NCBI GenBank assembly: GCA_942486035.1
Contig: CALNXK010000312.1
Span: 337,111 to 401,110, forward strand
Reading direction: 5' to 3'
Length of the DNA stretch: 64,000 nt
From: Porites lobata
Lineage: Eukaryota; Cnidaria; Anthozoa; Scleractinia; Poritidae
Shown: one piece after another, positions 46,991 to 59,511 of the stretch
Position numbering within the stretch: the stretch's first letter is position 1
Layout of the letters: the number at the start of each line of letters is the position of its first letter
The notes under the pieces: generated by a model
Seen by the model: only the letters and a program-made list of their open reading frames with translations
Databases searched by the model: none
What the model was told of the DNA's origin: nothing
Position numbers and translations under genes: made by a program

Positions 46991-49039
46991 TGATATAGTC
47001 TTTAATGTATGTAGGTTTCGATCTGCTTAAGCAAATGTGGTGTTTAAAACACGCTCGTAAAAATCACCAGAATAGTAGAAACAGTATAAACATATGAATA
47101 AGAATACCTTTTACATTGGTAATAAATAGGTTTTGAAACGAAAAATTGAAAAACTATAGCAATAGAATACCACGAACACTAATACAACACAAATGCAGTA
47201 TTTTCATGGAGCAACTTCCGAATCGAAACTCCAAGTTAAAGTTTGATTTATTGCTTATCGTGTAGACTTTTGGCTGATGTTGTGCTCTTCAGTGCCATAC
47301 AGTTTGCTTTTGACAGCAACGAATAAGTATCTGCAAACAGAAAGTGGAGATTTTAAGGCAAATGAACACAAAAACAACTTGACGTTTTAGAATTAAAACG
47401 AACGAGCATCAAAGCGTGATCGAAGGTGACCGATCCAACTTGTTCAGATACGCAAAAAGGGGAGGCAACACAGGCAAATCGAAACTTAAATTGAGAAAAA
47501 CATCACTTACCAACGTTAGGAATACTTCTTGTTGAACCTGACAGGAAAAAGACTTTAAATTGAAGTAAGAAGAAGCGTCTTCTTGCAAAACGCACGGTTT
47601 GACAGTTCGTCTTCTTTGACATGAAAGCGCCCGGGTGGAAACAGACAATTTTCACACCTTTTCATTGGTTGAAAAGGCCCACGTGACGATAATACGCAAA
47701 ATACGCATGTGTTGAACTCAAGGGCTTCCCTGGGAACTAGTGGAAACAAAATGGCTGACAAACACCGAGGACTGCAGCTATTTGCCACTAGCCACTAGCG
47801 ACAGTGCGTCACCCAAGCCGAAAATGAACTGGAAACTAATCAAAACACTCAAAAGGGGTTGGTACCAAGTACTTTTAACGCCTGCTTATGATGAGCGTTT
47901 ATACTTTTTCGAAGTAAATATTCCGACGAAAAATGCTTGGTCGTCTGGTTCGCGAAAGGATTTCAGCAACGTCAAACAAAGCTTGAAATGTCCGCATTTT
48001 CTAATCGATGCATGCGTCTCCCACTGTTAAAAAGCACTCGTCAAATAAGGTGATAATGTAGGGCCTGTTTGTTTCGAGCGTAATCTTGTTGTTTTCCTGT
48101 GTATAATGGAAAGTATTTGCACCGAAGGGTGTGCAAGAAAGGTAATAGTTGCTGAGAGAGTTGTGATTTTATAACAAAGTAAAGCACATAATTAAAGAAT
48201 ATATTAAGACATTGGAGAGTTGGGAATTGAAGAGGAACCACTGGAGACCTGAGCAGTATTAACTGGAAAGTCTTCTGATGCATGTTCCTCTGTTGCTTTC
48301 GGAATTGATCCATTGGAGGACGATGCTTTAGGATTTAGGGATAGCTTGAGTTTTTTCTTTGTGCTACTGGACGTGAACCGACGTAGACAAGAGGAGTGGT
48401 GAGACTCTGTACGGACGTTATCGCGCCAATCATGATGCAGAAGCACATAATTGATTTCAATGCGACTTTCGGCAAACCAACACATTATGATTCTCCTTAG
48501 AAAATAGGCATGTTGGCTTGGACGTTGTAGAATAGACTTGAATTTTCTCGCTGGGACCAATCGAGAACTGAAATAGGGGTCGGTCTAAAGCTGCCAGCGC
48601 TGCAATTATTAGAACAATGACTCCACATACTTCAGAGCATGTCTGTAGTGGATAGTTGCAGCATCTCCAGTCACACATATGGCCGAACCGAGACGTAGCC
48701 ATGGGGTGGTGAGCCAAGAAGAGGTGCGTATCATCAAACTTTCCAATACGAGGAATGTGGCTGATATAACTGTTGACCACATCGATAATATCTGATGGGG
48801 GTTTCCAGGCTAACGTGTCACAATAAAGGATTTGTTTGAATGGTCGAATCTCAACAAACATCTCTCGAAAAAAATTTTTCGCTCCCCGAGGGGAATCTTG
48901 GCCTCCTTGAAAGAGATAATTTGCTGCCCAAAGGAGAAATGACTCTTGATAAGATTTTGAGATCGCCACACGGCAAACTGAACACTCCATTGCACTTGAT
49001 AGTCATACGTTTTCTGGAAATTGTAACTGTGCTACGTTT
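46991..49039. other. stretch without a supported gene; overlapping unrecognised frames on the minus strand
   Basis: Minus-strand frames at 48457-48990 (177 codons, with FFREMFVEIRPFKQILYCDT and HIPRIGKFDDTHLFLAHHPM) and 48204-48560 (Ser-rich end) could be parts of one broken exon. I do not recognise them and see no consistent splice pattern. Confidence 0.35.
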
Positions 49040-49305
49040 TGAAATTGTAAACTGAATTCTTTGCTAACAAGTTCTCAAAAATGCGAAGACAGCTGCACTT
49101 GATTCTTACGTCTAAATGCCATTTGAACTTATTATTTCACCCTCCAGTCGACAGCGTCAAACGACTTGAGAACTTTGATAGCACGGGGGCTGTGGCAAAT
49201 GAAAGAGTTATCGGGTGTTCACGTGCTAATTCTGAGGAACATTCGAGGCCATTAGAAACTATCTGCGACAAATGTTGAACAACTGATGAGAGTAGCGGAA
49301 ATAGG
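49040..49305 (+). repeat. left copy of a ~265 bp direct repeat around the DIRS-like relic
   Basis: Shares with 51945-52210 the blocks aatgcgaagacagctg, cttgattcttacg, caccctccagtcgaca, gctgtggcaaat and cattcgagg in the same order and orientation. Confidence 0.7.
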
Positions 49306-49464
49306 ATAACGGTGACGAGCTGGCCGCTTGCACTCGCGGAGACTGTTGAGTAGTTGAGCCATGAAAATTATACTGGGTTTAACACCCACAGTAAGGAAGG
49401 AGAGCTTCCCAAGAAGAGACTGAAGCTGTTTCTTTGTGAAAAACGAAGCAGCTTGCCAGGTTGT

Positions 49465-51825
49465 TCATGCGGCTTGTAAATCCATAACACTAGTAGTAGG
49501 AACCTTGAGAGGGAAGGCAACTGTGGGACAAATCATAGAGGTCAAAGGTGGTGAATCCCTGTCAGGAGTAGAATCCAAACCAAGTTGATGAAATAACTGG
49601 CTGAGTTGAGAAAATGCCGAAGCAGCAAGAAAGGGATATTTGGCGCCATAAGAGTCACCAAGATAAACATCTGCTAAGAAACCCTGCTTGGGGAAGATAT
49701 GGACAACCGCCTTTGTTGTGCATTGGAAAATCAGTGCTGACGAATGTAAACTGAAAGGACGAGTGACAAAATAAAATTTGCCCTGATAATGACAACCGAG
49801 TAAATGGTAATCCTTCGGATCAATGGGAAACTGACAATAAGCTCGGCACAAGTCTTTTTTGGAAACAAGACAGTTGTGACCTTTCTTAAAAGTGAATTCG
49901 ACAAGCCGATCAATCTGGGGTAATTGTAACTTAAAATATTCGCCCAAATAAATATTTTGAGGAATACCGTCTGTAGCCACAAGAGACTGCGAGTTTTTTC
50001 CTGTTCTTTATTTTTTTATGTTTTGCGTTGCGTAAAGTTAGTTTAATTAGTGCCTTTGTTATCGCGCTTGGAGTAGTCTTTTGTTAGCCTTTTTCATATG
50101 CGTATTCTTTCTGTATTCTAGTCTCGGCGTTGCGTTACGTAATCGTTATTGTCAATTTTTGTAAGTTCGTTATGTTCATTATTTTCAGTCCAGTTTAGTA
50201 TAAAGTCTTATTTTTGGTTCATGTAAATCAGTCGCTTAGTTGTATCCGGAGTTGCCGTACAGATCTTGTAAGTATAGTTTTTTCTGTAATTTTTGCTCGT
50301 TTTCTTAGTCATTTGTTGTACTTTAAGTTATCGTTTTTGTAAGGCTTTCGGTCTGCGTTTATTAATTCTGTATTTTCTTTTTTTTTGCTGTAATTGTTCT
50401 AGTGAATCGAGAAGTAAAAGTCAAATTCAAACTGTACGAGAGTGTTCTATACACTGTCATTGATGGAGCAGCCTGAAAGAAACTCAGGTCCATGACTACC
50501 CGTCACGTTGGTGAACCTCGTTTGGAAACCGTTTGAAGAGGAGAGCAAACAAAGTCATCGAAAAAGGGAAGATACTCGAGGGGTCTGGCTATGGCATTCC
50601 AGGCTAACTCAGTGTCAATATAGGCTTGCACGTGAGAATCAAAGTGCGAAGCAGAAGGATGATTATGTAATGATGAAGCAGGAAGTGTAGATGTGGTGTA
50701 ATTGATAGGCCAACCATAAGGGAGAAAATCAACCACAATCTTATCGGAATAATTTGAGAGTAATGTTCTCCAGTTCGTGAGCAAGAGCGATGTAGGAACT
50801 AAAATCTTAGCACCGAAGGCATTTGGTTGGTTATGGCAAGAAGCAATTAAACGTCACACAACAGCTGAAGTGTTGAAAGATTTGTGTCTGTGTCCGTTCT
50901 GGGTCAAGAGGTTGCAGAGTGAGGGGCCTTGTCAAGTAGCTGTCATTGCAAGGGAATTGGTGTACGACGTTTAGCGCAGTGTAGCATAGGATGATCAGCC
51001 TTGCACACCCTACATCGATGATGTTCCTTAAAAGCATCAGCATCTTGCTGATCACAAACAGGTCAACAAGCCTTGGCAACAGGGGGTGTAACCACATGTG
51101 GATGGTGGAAAAGAGTGGTGGCCTGATCCTGAATAGACTTAAAATCTTGCCAATCCAAATGACAACGCTCAACATGTTTGTGATAAATTTGTAACCCACA
51201 AATAGCTAATTGCTTCGATTGTGAGTAACTCGAGATGAGCTAGCATTGCGTCCTTTGACGCCTTATTGTAGTATTTTATCATGATCAAAAAACCCCGCAA
51301 CAATTTCAGGCAGTTGTATCTTATTGTATTAACCTTGAATAGAAGGAACAAAAACCTGCGGCCAATGGATGTTACGCTTGTTGTGTGAAGGCTGAGAGGG
51401 ATGTGCAAACGTGTTATTGTCGAGGGGGGAGGGCATTCCTGGCGTGCTTAGAGTTAGCACTTACAATTCCAATTCGAGCTTATCCTTCTGGTGCTTTAGT
51501 GGCTGAAGCTGCTGATCAAAGAGAGAGCAGGTGATGCAGTATCGTCGATAGCAATGGGTGATGAGGAATCTGCAAGTACCATAGCTGACTTGAGTTTAGA
51601 TGACTGAGTTGACTGTTTGGTAGACCAATTATACGCTGCAGGATTACTTTGCTCCTCTAGATTGAGATCACCTTGAAGAACTGCACTTGAAGGAAAGTCA
51701 CACTGAAAGTCTGGATCTAACACCTTCTTAGACTTGGGTTTAGGATTTGCGCCTGGAGAGAGCGACATCGCAACAAAAAAGAGCATGGAGAAAAAGGATG
51801 GAATGAGTAAGCGCTTAAGCTTCAT
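49465..51825 (-). pseudogene. DIRS-like retrotransposon relic (gag and reverse transcriptase)
   Basis: Read downward. 51825-51496 is a gag-like start with PGANPKPKSKKVLDPDFQCD and AAYNWSTKQSTQ. 51200-50800 holds broken gag text with a Cys-rich part in another frame. 50784-50503 has VDFLPYGWPINYT, HPSASHFDSHVQAYIDTELA and LQTVSKRGSPT. A 0.5 kb insertion follows, then 49980-49465 with DGIPQNIYLGEYFKLQLPQI, KKDLCRAYCQFPIDPKDYHL and the catalytic region VYLGDSYGA. Other DIRS RTs have a DD pair there, so the first catalytic Asp appears to be lost. No tyrosine recombinase was found. Confidence 0.75.
49981..50495. mobile_element. ~0.5 kb insertion in the DIRS-like relic, possible solo LTR
   Basis: Separates LSF...INDSV-type text from ATDGIPQ, which adjoin in DIRS RTs. 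The insert is T-rich on the plus strand and noncoding. Its exact ends and target duplication cannot be fixed by eye, so its type is open. Confidence 0.45.
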
Positions 51826-51944
51826 CTCTCTGGATCTTACAAAAGATGAGACTCCAGACCATGCGGTTGATTATAAGTGACTGATATCTGTTTTACGACA
51901 TCTCTCGGTATCTCTTTTACTGGTTAATTAAACGTCATTAATAA

Positions 51945-52210
51945 ATGATTTCTCAATTGTAAACTGAATTCTAACAAGTTCTTATAAATGCGAAGACAGC
52001 TGTGCTTGATTCTTACGCCTAAGTGTCGTTTGAACTCATTTTGAAGAAAAGAACTCACCCTCCAGTCGACATTGTCAAACGACGTGAGAGCTTTGAGAGC
52101 ACATGGCTGTGGCAAATCAAAGAGTTCTTGTGTGATCACATGCTAATTCTGAGTAACATTCGAGGTCATTCAAAGCTATCCTCGACAAACATTAAACAAC
52201 TGACGATATT
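51945..52210 (+). repeat. right copy of the ~265 bp direct repeat around the DIRS-like relic
   Basis: Partner of 49040-49305, same orientation, with substitutions and a small insertion (gaagaaaagaac). Confidence 0.7.
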
Positions 52211-55200
52211 TTGGAACAAAAAAAGGACTAAGATCGGGGAACATCGGGATCAAAAGTGGCCGCGTTCATGGTGGGCGGCTGCTTGGATTCTATTGTCACA
52301 CTCACTCAATCACTCACTCTTACAACGTGATAACATAGACGCCTTTTGCCTCAAAGAGGCAGTAAGTCACAAAAACCACAATTCAGGAAACTTTGATGCT
52401 GCAAGGATGTGTTTGCTATACCTCGAAAAGCAAAAAAATGTTCTTCAAATTTGGGCGTAGTCTTAACTTTTGGTGGTGTGCAGTAGATTTGTGGGTTGGC
52501 TGTTGGGGTCCATCTTTGAAAAAAGCTTAGGACAAGGTCCACTTCCTACAAAAATGCCAAGATTGACTGCTTCCCTACCAAAGCAGGCCACAAAAAAGAA
52601 GAAGAAATCCAACGTTAGGAACACTGCTACAAAAATCTAACAGCAGTGGTGATGCAGTTAACTATGAAGGCTGTAATTTATGGATGCTTTACCTGATCTG
52701 AAGAATACTTGTGGTGACTTTTGTTCACATTGGCTTTTATTTTGCCTAGTTTCTGTAATTCTAAGTATTCACAGAAATGTCACTAATGAGTTTGGACTCA
52801 AACTTGTTGATGTTGTTAACCACTATTGATTTGAAAAGAATTTAAGATTGCTATTGTTATTACTCTTGCATGCCAAGGAGTTCATTGTAACTGACATGAT
52901 GTTATGATCCTAGAAAAAACAGTGCTATTTTGACTTTCTGAAGTAAATGATAAACTTACTATAAGTGTGAAAGATATCTTTGAAACCCCAAAAGAGTCTT
53001 TCTTTTGTTGGCCCTATAATCTTGGCAACATAGTAAATGAATAAGTATATCTAGAGAGTCTAAATAAAATAAGGAACCTTACATTGGGCTTCTAAGTTAC
53101 TACCGGATTAGCCCCATATTTTTGCAGTTTTGGTGGGTTTTGTCCTATATTTTCAGGTCGCTTAGTCCTATATTCCCATATTTTGGACCCCTAAAGGGCT
53201 TGACTCCCTGCTTGAAGTATTTCTGAAAGAGGAGATCATCAATAATTAAATGGTTTTTAATGAGAGCAGTTTTGGGAATATTGAAACTAACAGGAAAACT
53301 CAACTTCTCAGCAAACAAACCTTATTGGAAACTTGTAAAGGTCATCCACGTCCCACTCACTAGCTGTATTAGTTGTTTTTTGGGCAACGACTCAAAAAAT
53401 GTTCCACAAATACTTTTTTTTTCATAAATTTCAATTACTCTAATTAAAGAAAAGCTTACAACAAATTATTTTTCGTAGACTAGGCACGTGATGACACCCT
53501 GCTTATTTGCAGTTGGAACATAGTTAAATGTGGTATTCAAAACATTCCTATGGCAAGTTAGAAATTAACTTAATGACACCGCACTTTTTAAACCGTGACA
53601 AGGGTAAATTAGTTTGGTTTCCCACTGACACTTTCATTTATCTAATTCTGATTTGCACGTGCAAATTGCTAGTGAATTCACATGCGTCAATTCATATCAT
53701 TTGAAAATCTCGACACACAGTTAGCCATTTAAGTTCTCGCGAAACCTGGGTACAGGTTTTGAAATTCTAACCAAGTTCAGTCTATGAAAAGCTATAAAGT
53801 TAGATAAGCATAGTTTTAGTTCATTGTTACCGCCCTCATCCACTGAACACGGAGCTCTATTGCTCTCATTCAAAATGATAATTATCAGAAACACATGGCA
53901 AAGTGTAATCATAAGAGAAAGTTTGAACTTACTTGGCTGTTAAACTCCGGTTTGTTCTTCTTCCATTCCCTCATTCCCAATGACAAAGTAATAACCTTAT
54001 TGAATTTTTGGACATGGAAGTCGACTGTACTGCGAACTTAGAACTTAAAGATGCCAAAGTGGAAAGAACAGTTCATGCCTTACCATCCAACTTTCATGTT
54101 ATATGCGCGCTATTTTCCCATCTTTTCTATAAATATATCACACAAGATTCGTTCCACCAATGAATTACATCGTTCCTCTAAAAACTGACACCCAGGAGAG
54201 GGAAAAATAGTCTGTTGTTTAAGGACTTCAAGAAAAATATATAAAATAACGAGCAGATTTAAATGCTTTGAGGCAACTGGGCTTTATTTAAAATGATTAT
54301 TTTTTTATTTATTTGCTTTTTTGTCATTTCTTAATTTTTTCTTCTATTTATTTCAGTTTTCTTTATTTTGTATTTTCGATTTATTCAGGTACGTTCATGC
54401 GTACCTTGCATATAGGTAGCTATGCCCTGTTGTATAGTTCCATTTATTATTGTCAGTCATTCTCTCGTAGTGTTCACGCTTTTTTTGTTTTTCTAATAAA
54501 ACAAAAGCATCAGTGGTGAAGAATGACTTTTTGTCGTGTATTTGAGACGTTTAATCAATTTAAATGTTGAATCTCTTTTAGTTGTTTGTTATGCTTTTTG
54601 CTGTCATAAGCTAAAGCATGTCCTCACGTCTATTAAACTTCAAAATTTATGGTCCAGTTTATAGCGTGTTAGAGGAATGAAGGCTGTTTCCTGTGGTTTG
54701 TTTCTTGTTATGGCTAGGATACAAATGGATTGACATTTAATAAGATTGCCTAATTTCTGCTTAGGTAATTACTTTATCCCAGAATAACTGAGCAAAAACA
54801 GCTATATCCTCCTGACATAGCAGTCACTTTACGTGACTGACTTAAAAGATTGAAACTTACGTTTGACAACAGCAAGTCATTTTGGGTCAAGCCGGTTCTT
54901 GTCATATGCTCCAGTGAAATTTGAGTTGGTTAATTATTCCTAGGAGAAGTGCATGGCGAGTATTTTCAAGGCTGTCTTGTACCTTTCAGTGCTTCTTTTT
55001 AGGACTTGGGAGACTTTGGGGCGCGTTTTTGGTGTTAAACTCCTTAAAGAAGGTAATTCTGTGTTTGTCGGCGACTTTGTTGCGTTTACAGAACTACCCT
55101 AATGAGAAGAAATTCACTCTATATGATTAACAAGGGGCATGGTAGAAGCATAACAACGATTTTCCCATTCGCATACGTGCCTCTGAGCAGTTTCTTAGAG

Positions 55201-55700
55201 GAAATACAAATTAATGGAAATCTTTGGTGATGGGTTTTTGAAGACGTTCAGAATTCTAGGCCAGGAGCAAAATCTAACAAAACGGAACCAACTATGTTAT
55301 TTACAAAATTCCTTCTGCATCAACCATAATTACCGTTACTATGGTCTCTGGCATCATCAGAAGAGCAGGCCCAATTTCATGGTGGCTTAGCTTATTAGTG
55401 CATTAATGCTTACTGGAGGGGGTGTTGATCTTGGCTGTGCGGGAACTGCAAGTTCTCTAACGTTTCCAGACTGTCACTGAGGTGCTTCATTGCTGCCCTT
55501 GTTTCAGCCATAAATGAAGTTAACGTGACTTCCATTCTTTTTAGTGTCTGGCAGAAAACATGGTGCGAAAAACAGGTCAACATTATGTCACTTCGAACTT
55601 ATCAGCCGATTCAAACTCAAAGCTGTCTTAATAATGGATAGTTTTTGCAGCTTACCTCGAAAACCTGTAACTGATCACTGTCAGTCGTCTTCTTGAGTTA
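52211..55700. other. no gene seen
   Basis: AT-rich DNA with short frames; a poly-Lys AAG run near 52591. Nothing recognisable on either strand. Confidence 0.5.
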
Positions 55701-55755
55701 GATTGTCTGAAAGCCAGTCTAGCCATTCGATATGCAAGGACATGTCTAACATGTC

Positions 55756-56400
55756 TTGGGCTTCCTTGATCCTCTCGCGTTGTTCCTCTCTCCGTCCCCT
55801 TTTCTCTGTCTTTTTTCTTTCCAGTTCTTCCCTTTTCCTTTTCTTCTTCCTTTCTCTCTTCTCTTTTTCTGTTCTTTCCAACTCGTCCCGTCTTCTTTTG
55901 TCTTCCATTTCTTTGTCTCCCTCTCCTTTCTTTCCAGTTCTTCCCTTTTTCTTTTCTCCTCCCTTTCTCTCTTCTCTTTCCTTTCAAACTCTTCCCTTAT
56001 TCTTTTGTCTCTCCTTTCTTTCCAATTCCTCTTGTTTTCTTGTTATCCTCCTCCCTCCAATTCTTTTTTTATCCTTTTCTTTTCTCTTTCTCCCGTCTTT
56101 CTTTCCATTTCCTCCATTCTCGTTTCCTCTATTTTCGCTCCCTTCCTTACCACAATTTCTATTTCCTCGCATCTCCTTTCCTCTTTCATTTCACTGTCTT
56201 TTAGATCCTTTCTTTTCATTTATTCCCCTCTTTCCTCCCCCCCTGCTTTTTCTGTTCAACCCTTCTTTCTACCTCTTCTTCTGCTTTTTGTCCCAAGTTT
56301 CCTTTCCTCGTTTTCCTCTTCTACCCTCCCTTATTTTTGTCTCCTCCATGCATCAAACGCCAACTCGACTGCCTCTGGCTTTTCCCTTCTAAATATTGCG
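55756..56400. repeat. pyrimidine-rich low-complexity tract (purine-rich on the minus strand)
   Basis: About 640 bp almost entirely of C and T on the plus strand, with phrases such as ccttttctttt and ctttccagttcttccc recurring. The minus strand could encode charged coiled-coil phrases such as ELERKERQKNKG and ELERTEKEKRERKKK, with an end DMLDMSLHIEWLDWLSDNLT. Long open frames on both strands are explained by composition. A purine strand this long can form triplex DNA. Confidence 0.85.
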
Positions 56401-56592
56401 CATACAATTCCTCCTCCTTCTGTTTGGAGATGGGGAGGTCTGAGGTATTGTCTGGTTTGTCACGCTTTTTGTTGTTTGCCCTACCGTTTTGATTAAAGTG
56501 CCTGATGTCATGCGTTGGGTAACTGGAACCTTTTTTTGTTGTTTGCCAGAGAGAAGTGGCGTGGCTTTGGCGCCAATCTTGAATTCTGAAAA

Positions 56593-58054
56593 ATGGTGGA
56601 CAAAACTAACAAGAAATTTATCACTTTAGAAACAGTCAAAAAGAAATTATCAACGAGGACTCATTAGGATCTCGGGACAGCCAGACAATGGAAAAATTTT
56701 GCCGCAAACTGCAAATAAAGTTAACAGGCACTAAGAAGGAACTGCTTGAAAGACTGCTTCCTCTCAAAAACGCACACTTGTTCGACAGACGAGTTAGCAG
56801 CATTTGCAAAGAATAAAGTTTCAACAGCTCTTTGAAGGGAAGAAGTACCACCACCCATGGCTGGATGGAAATGTGATACTTTGCGTTTCACTAAAGTTCA
56901 GAAGGATGTCATCAGAAAATATCAATCGCACAAACGACAAGGAGTAACTGAGCAGTTTTCATAAGGCTCAGAGAATGTTCTCCTTGAGGCGCATGAAAAC
57001 TATAAAGGGTTTAAAAGATGGGAATACGCTTTACATCAAATCAAGCATTTTGAAAAGCTTTTTGTCGGAAGTCACTCTCACAGATACTTTTCTATTTGTC
57101 GGCAAAGTTCCTCAAAAATGCTTTTGTGAGTGTCTCATAGGGAAATGTGGTCTTTGTTGTCATGTTATTGTAATACTGCTCCAACTCGAACATTTTGAGC
57201 TTTTTCTGTCGTTGACATGCACTCAGAAATTGCAAAAAAAGCACAAACCAATTAAAAGAAGAAAATCAAATATCACGACTGCGTCTCATATTTGCCTAAA
57301 ATATTTTAGGAACGAGAGATTTGCAACACACGAGGTTACTCAAAAGAGGCAGTAAAGGAGGGTTACTGCTACACAAGAAAATGTTGATTCTTGCAGAGAC
57401 ACAAGTGACTGGCTAAAAAGAGACATCATACAGATAAGCTCTAAACTATCCAATGGAATATCAAAGTGCAATATGGATGTGTCAAGTCATATTCCTCAGA
57501 TATTGCAATAATATGCAATCAGACAATCTGGGTTATATTGCCACCTCATACAGAAGTGCATATGGAAATAAAGTTATACAGAAAGAACATGACTGTGCAA
57601 AGCAAATACCCAGCTTTGATGAAAACATCGTCAAACAACATTTTTAGGAGAGACGGGAGATATCTGGCATAGTGCATTGGTTCCCTCAAAGTCTAACCCA
57701 TCAAACCAAGAGATAAGCATTGATCATTCCACTGCAACAATCTCAGTCAGTAATGAAAATTTCTTTTGTTCAGAAAAGACCCAAACATTGCTTAATTTGC
57801 TTAAAGAGTCTCAGGATGAGTTCATAACTATCACGATTCCAGAGTTAAAAGAAGTGAAGCTCAGTTCAACAAACACTCATTACACTGACATGGCTCAGGG
57901 TACATCAGTCGCTAGCAACTTACCATCTCTATTGGGATTCTGTCGATACAAAAAAATTGATTCAAGTTGGTTTTGCATACGTGATAAGGTACATGAAATC
58001 ATTTGCAAACCCAAGAAATTTAAAAACTTTCAGAGAGGCAACAGTTTCGAATGA
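56593..58054 (+). pseudogene. SAP plus SWIM zinc-finger transposon-like protein, broken
   Basis: A SAP-like segment comes first (about 56695-56765: KLQIKLTGTKKELLERLLPL). Then HHPWLDGNVIL, IKGLKDGNTLYIKSSILKSF and a SWIM finger CFCECLIGKCGLCCHVIVIL (about 57117-57175), followed by LSLTCTQKLQKKHKP. The C-terminal part (57677-58054) has SSTNTHYTDMAQGTSVASNL. Stops and frame changes at several points. From memory this is the N-terminal half of SAP/SWIM proteins that continue into a YqaJ-type nuclease, common in cnidarian genomes; the nuclease is not present here. Confidence 0.7.
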
Positions 58055-58679
58055 GAAGCTTTGGAGAGCTTCTCCAAACTTACTGGTGAGTAACGGTAAA
58101 ATTTTATTAACTGGAAGACAATCAGAGCACTAAATCGGTTAACTCATCCAATAGAGACATACAAAATGTTACATAAAAATCTTTGTAAGTTATCAGGGAG
58201 CTCATTATAATATTTCCCTGCACAGTTTCACCCCACAACTATGATTAAAGCCGTAAGCAAAAAACAGCTTACCTCTCCATTGTGTTCTCCAAATATCTTC
58301 AACATCAACAGTAGGTCTCTTGAAGAAAGATAATATCATACCTCTGTTCATTTAGCCAGGTAAAAAGGGCTTTCCTTTTCATGGCGGATCAAATCCATGG
58401 AACATTAAGAGTAATTTAAAATCCAAAAATTCTTTCATGAATGGGTAAAACTAAATGGTGCGCATACAAATAATTTTCCACCGCAGCAGTACACAAAAAA
58501 AATTGAAAAGAGGTAACTGAGGTACAAAAACTCACAACACGTAGGTAGAAAACACACACACTACTCCCAATTCTAACCTACACATGCCCCTCCCGTTACA
58601 AAAACAGTCTGATGAAAAGTACAAACAAGTTAATTAAAATAAACTAGGTCCAAAAACCTAGATTTGTCTATTAGGGAAC
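58055..58679. other. no gene seen
   Basis: Between the SAP/SWIM relic and the LINE ORF1 relic; short frames only. Confidence 0.5.
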
Positions 58680-59142
58680 AAATCGGCCATTGATAAATAA
58701 TTTATCGGGTTCTGGTTTGCTAAAGAAAGCAATCTTTCCCTCCTCTCTTGCTTTTTTAAGACTTGGTCATTGCTTTTCCCTTCTTTTGCTTATTTCATTA
58801 GGAAAATCTGCGTAGGCCGTAATATCGATATCATCTGCCAGCTTGTGCACTCTTCTAAAAACCAGCTCACAAAGCGAAGAAACGGTCAAATAGTTTACCT
58901 TCTAGATTCTGTAACCTGCTTTCTACCCCTGCGAGCATTTCGAAGATCGGTTCCAGTTGAGTAGCGATTTTTTCTGTCATGTTCAAGGACTCCAGAACTT
59001 GATCGTTGTCACTGAATACTATGCTAATGTTCGGTTCCAAGCATGGACTGTTGCGGGCCTTTTTTCCTTCTGGAGAGCAAATGTCGCCATCAGAGCTGAT
59101 GCTAACACTTGCCTTCACTTTCCGTTTACAACTTTGAGCCAT
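58680..59142 (-). pseudogene. LINE ORF1-like relic (coiled coil plus C-terminal domain)
   Basis: ATG at 59142 opens MAQSCKRKVKASVSISSDGD, then LNMTEKIATQLEPIFEMLAG and the helical RLQNLEGKL. The frame ends at 58867. In another frame the C-terminal domain follows, VFRRVHKLADDIDITAYADF and PNEISKRREKQ, a stop, then KKAREEGKIAFFSKPEPDKL. The middle of the protein is missing, so it is an internally deleted, frameshifted copy. The Harbinger element sits 1 bp upstream of the ATG. Confidence 0.7.
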
Positions 59143-59511
59143 AAGGCGGGTTCATAATAGCGAAGTAAGTAGACCTTAAGTACAGCAGGAACCCGAGTAC
59201 ACTTGAGAACATGTATGTTTTCTTACCGTGATAAGCGTTCACATTTAGAATTCAAAGTATACTTGAAGCAATTGGGGTTGTCAATCAAGTTACGCGGTAA
59301 AATTTCGCGTGCATGAAATAGCGTGATTAGGATTTTAACTGCGATATGCACAAAACATAAGTACAACATGCAAGCTCGAAAACTTCGAAATGCTTACCTT
59401 GTGTTCCTCATAATTTTCTTACTGCAATGACAGAGAGCTTTGCTATTACAGCAATTTTACCACTTTCTCGTCACAGGGGAAGAATTTAGAGTGAGACGGA
59501 GAAACAGATAA

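Noticed and set aside
48457..48990. 177-codon minus-strand frame as a real gene
   Set aside because: Cannot be recognised; no splice or homology support. Mentioned only as an open frame.
55703..56496. 229- and 246-codon frames rich in Ser, Leu, Phe and Pro
   Set aside because: They arise from the pyrimidine-rich low-complexity tract; no real domain text.
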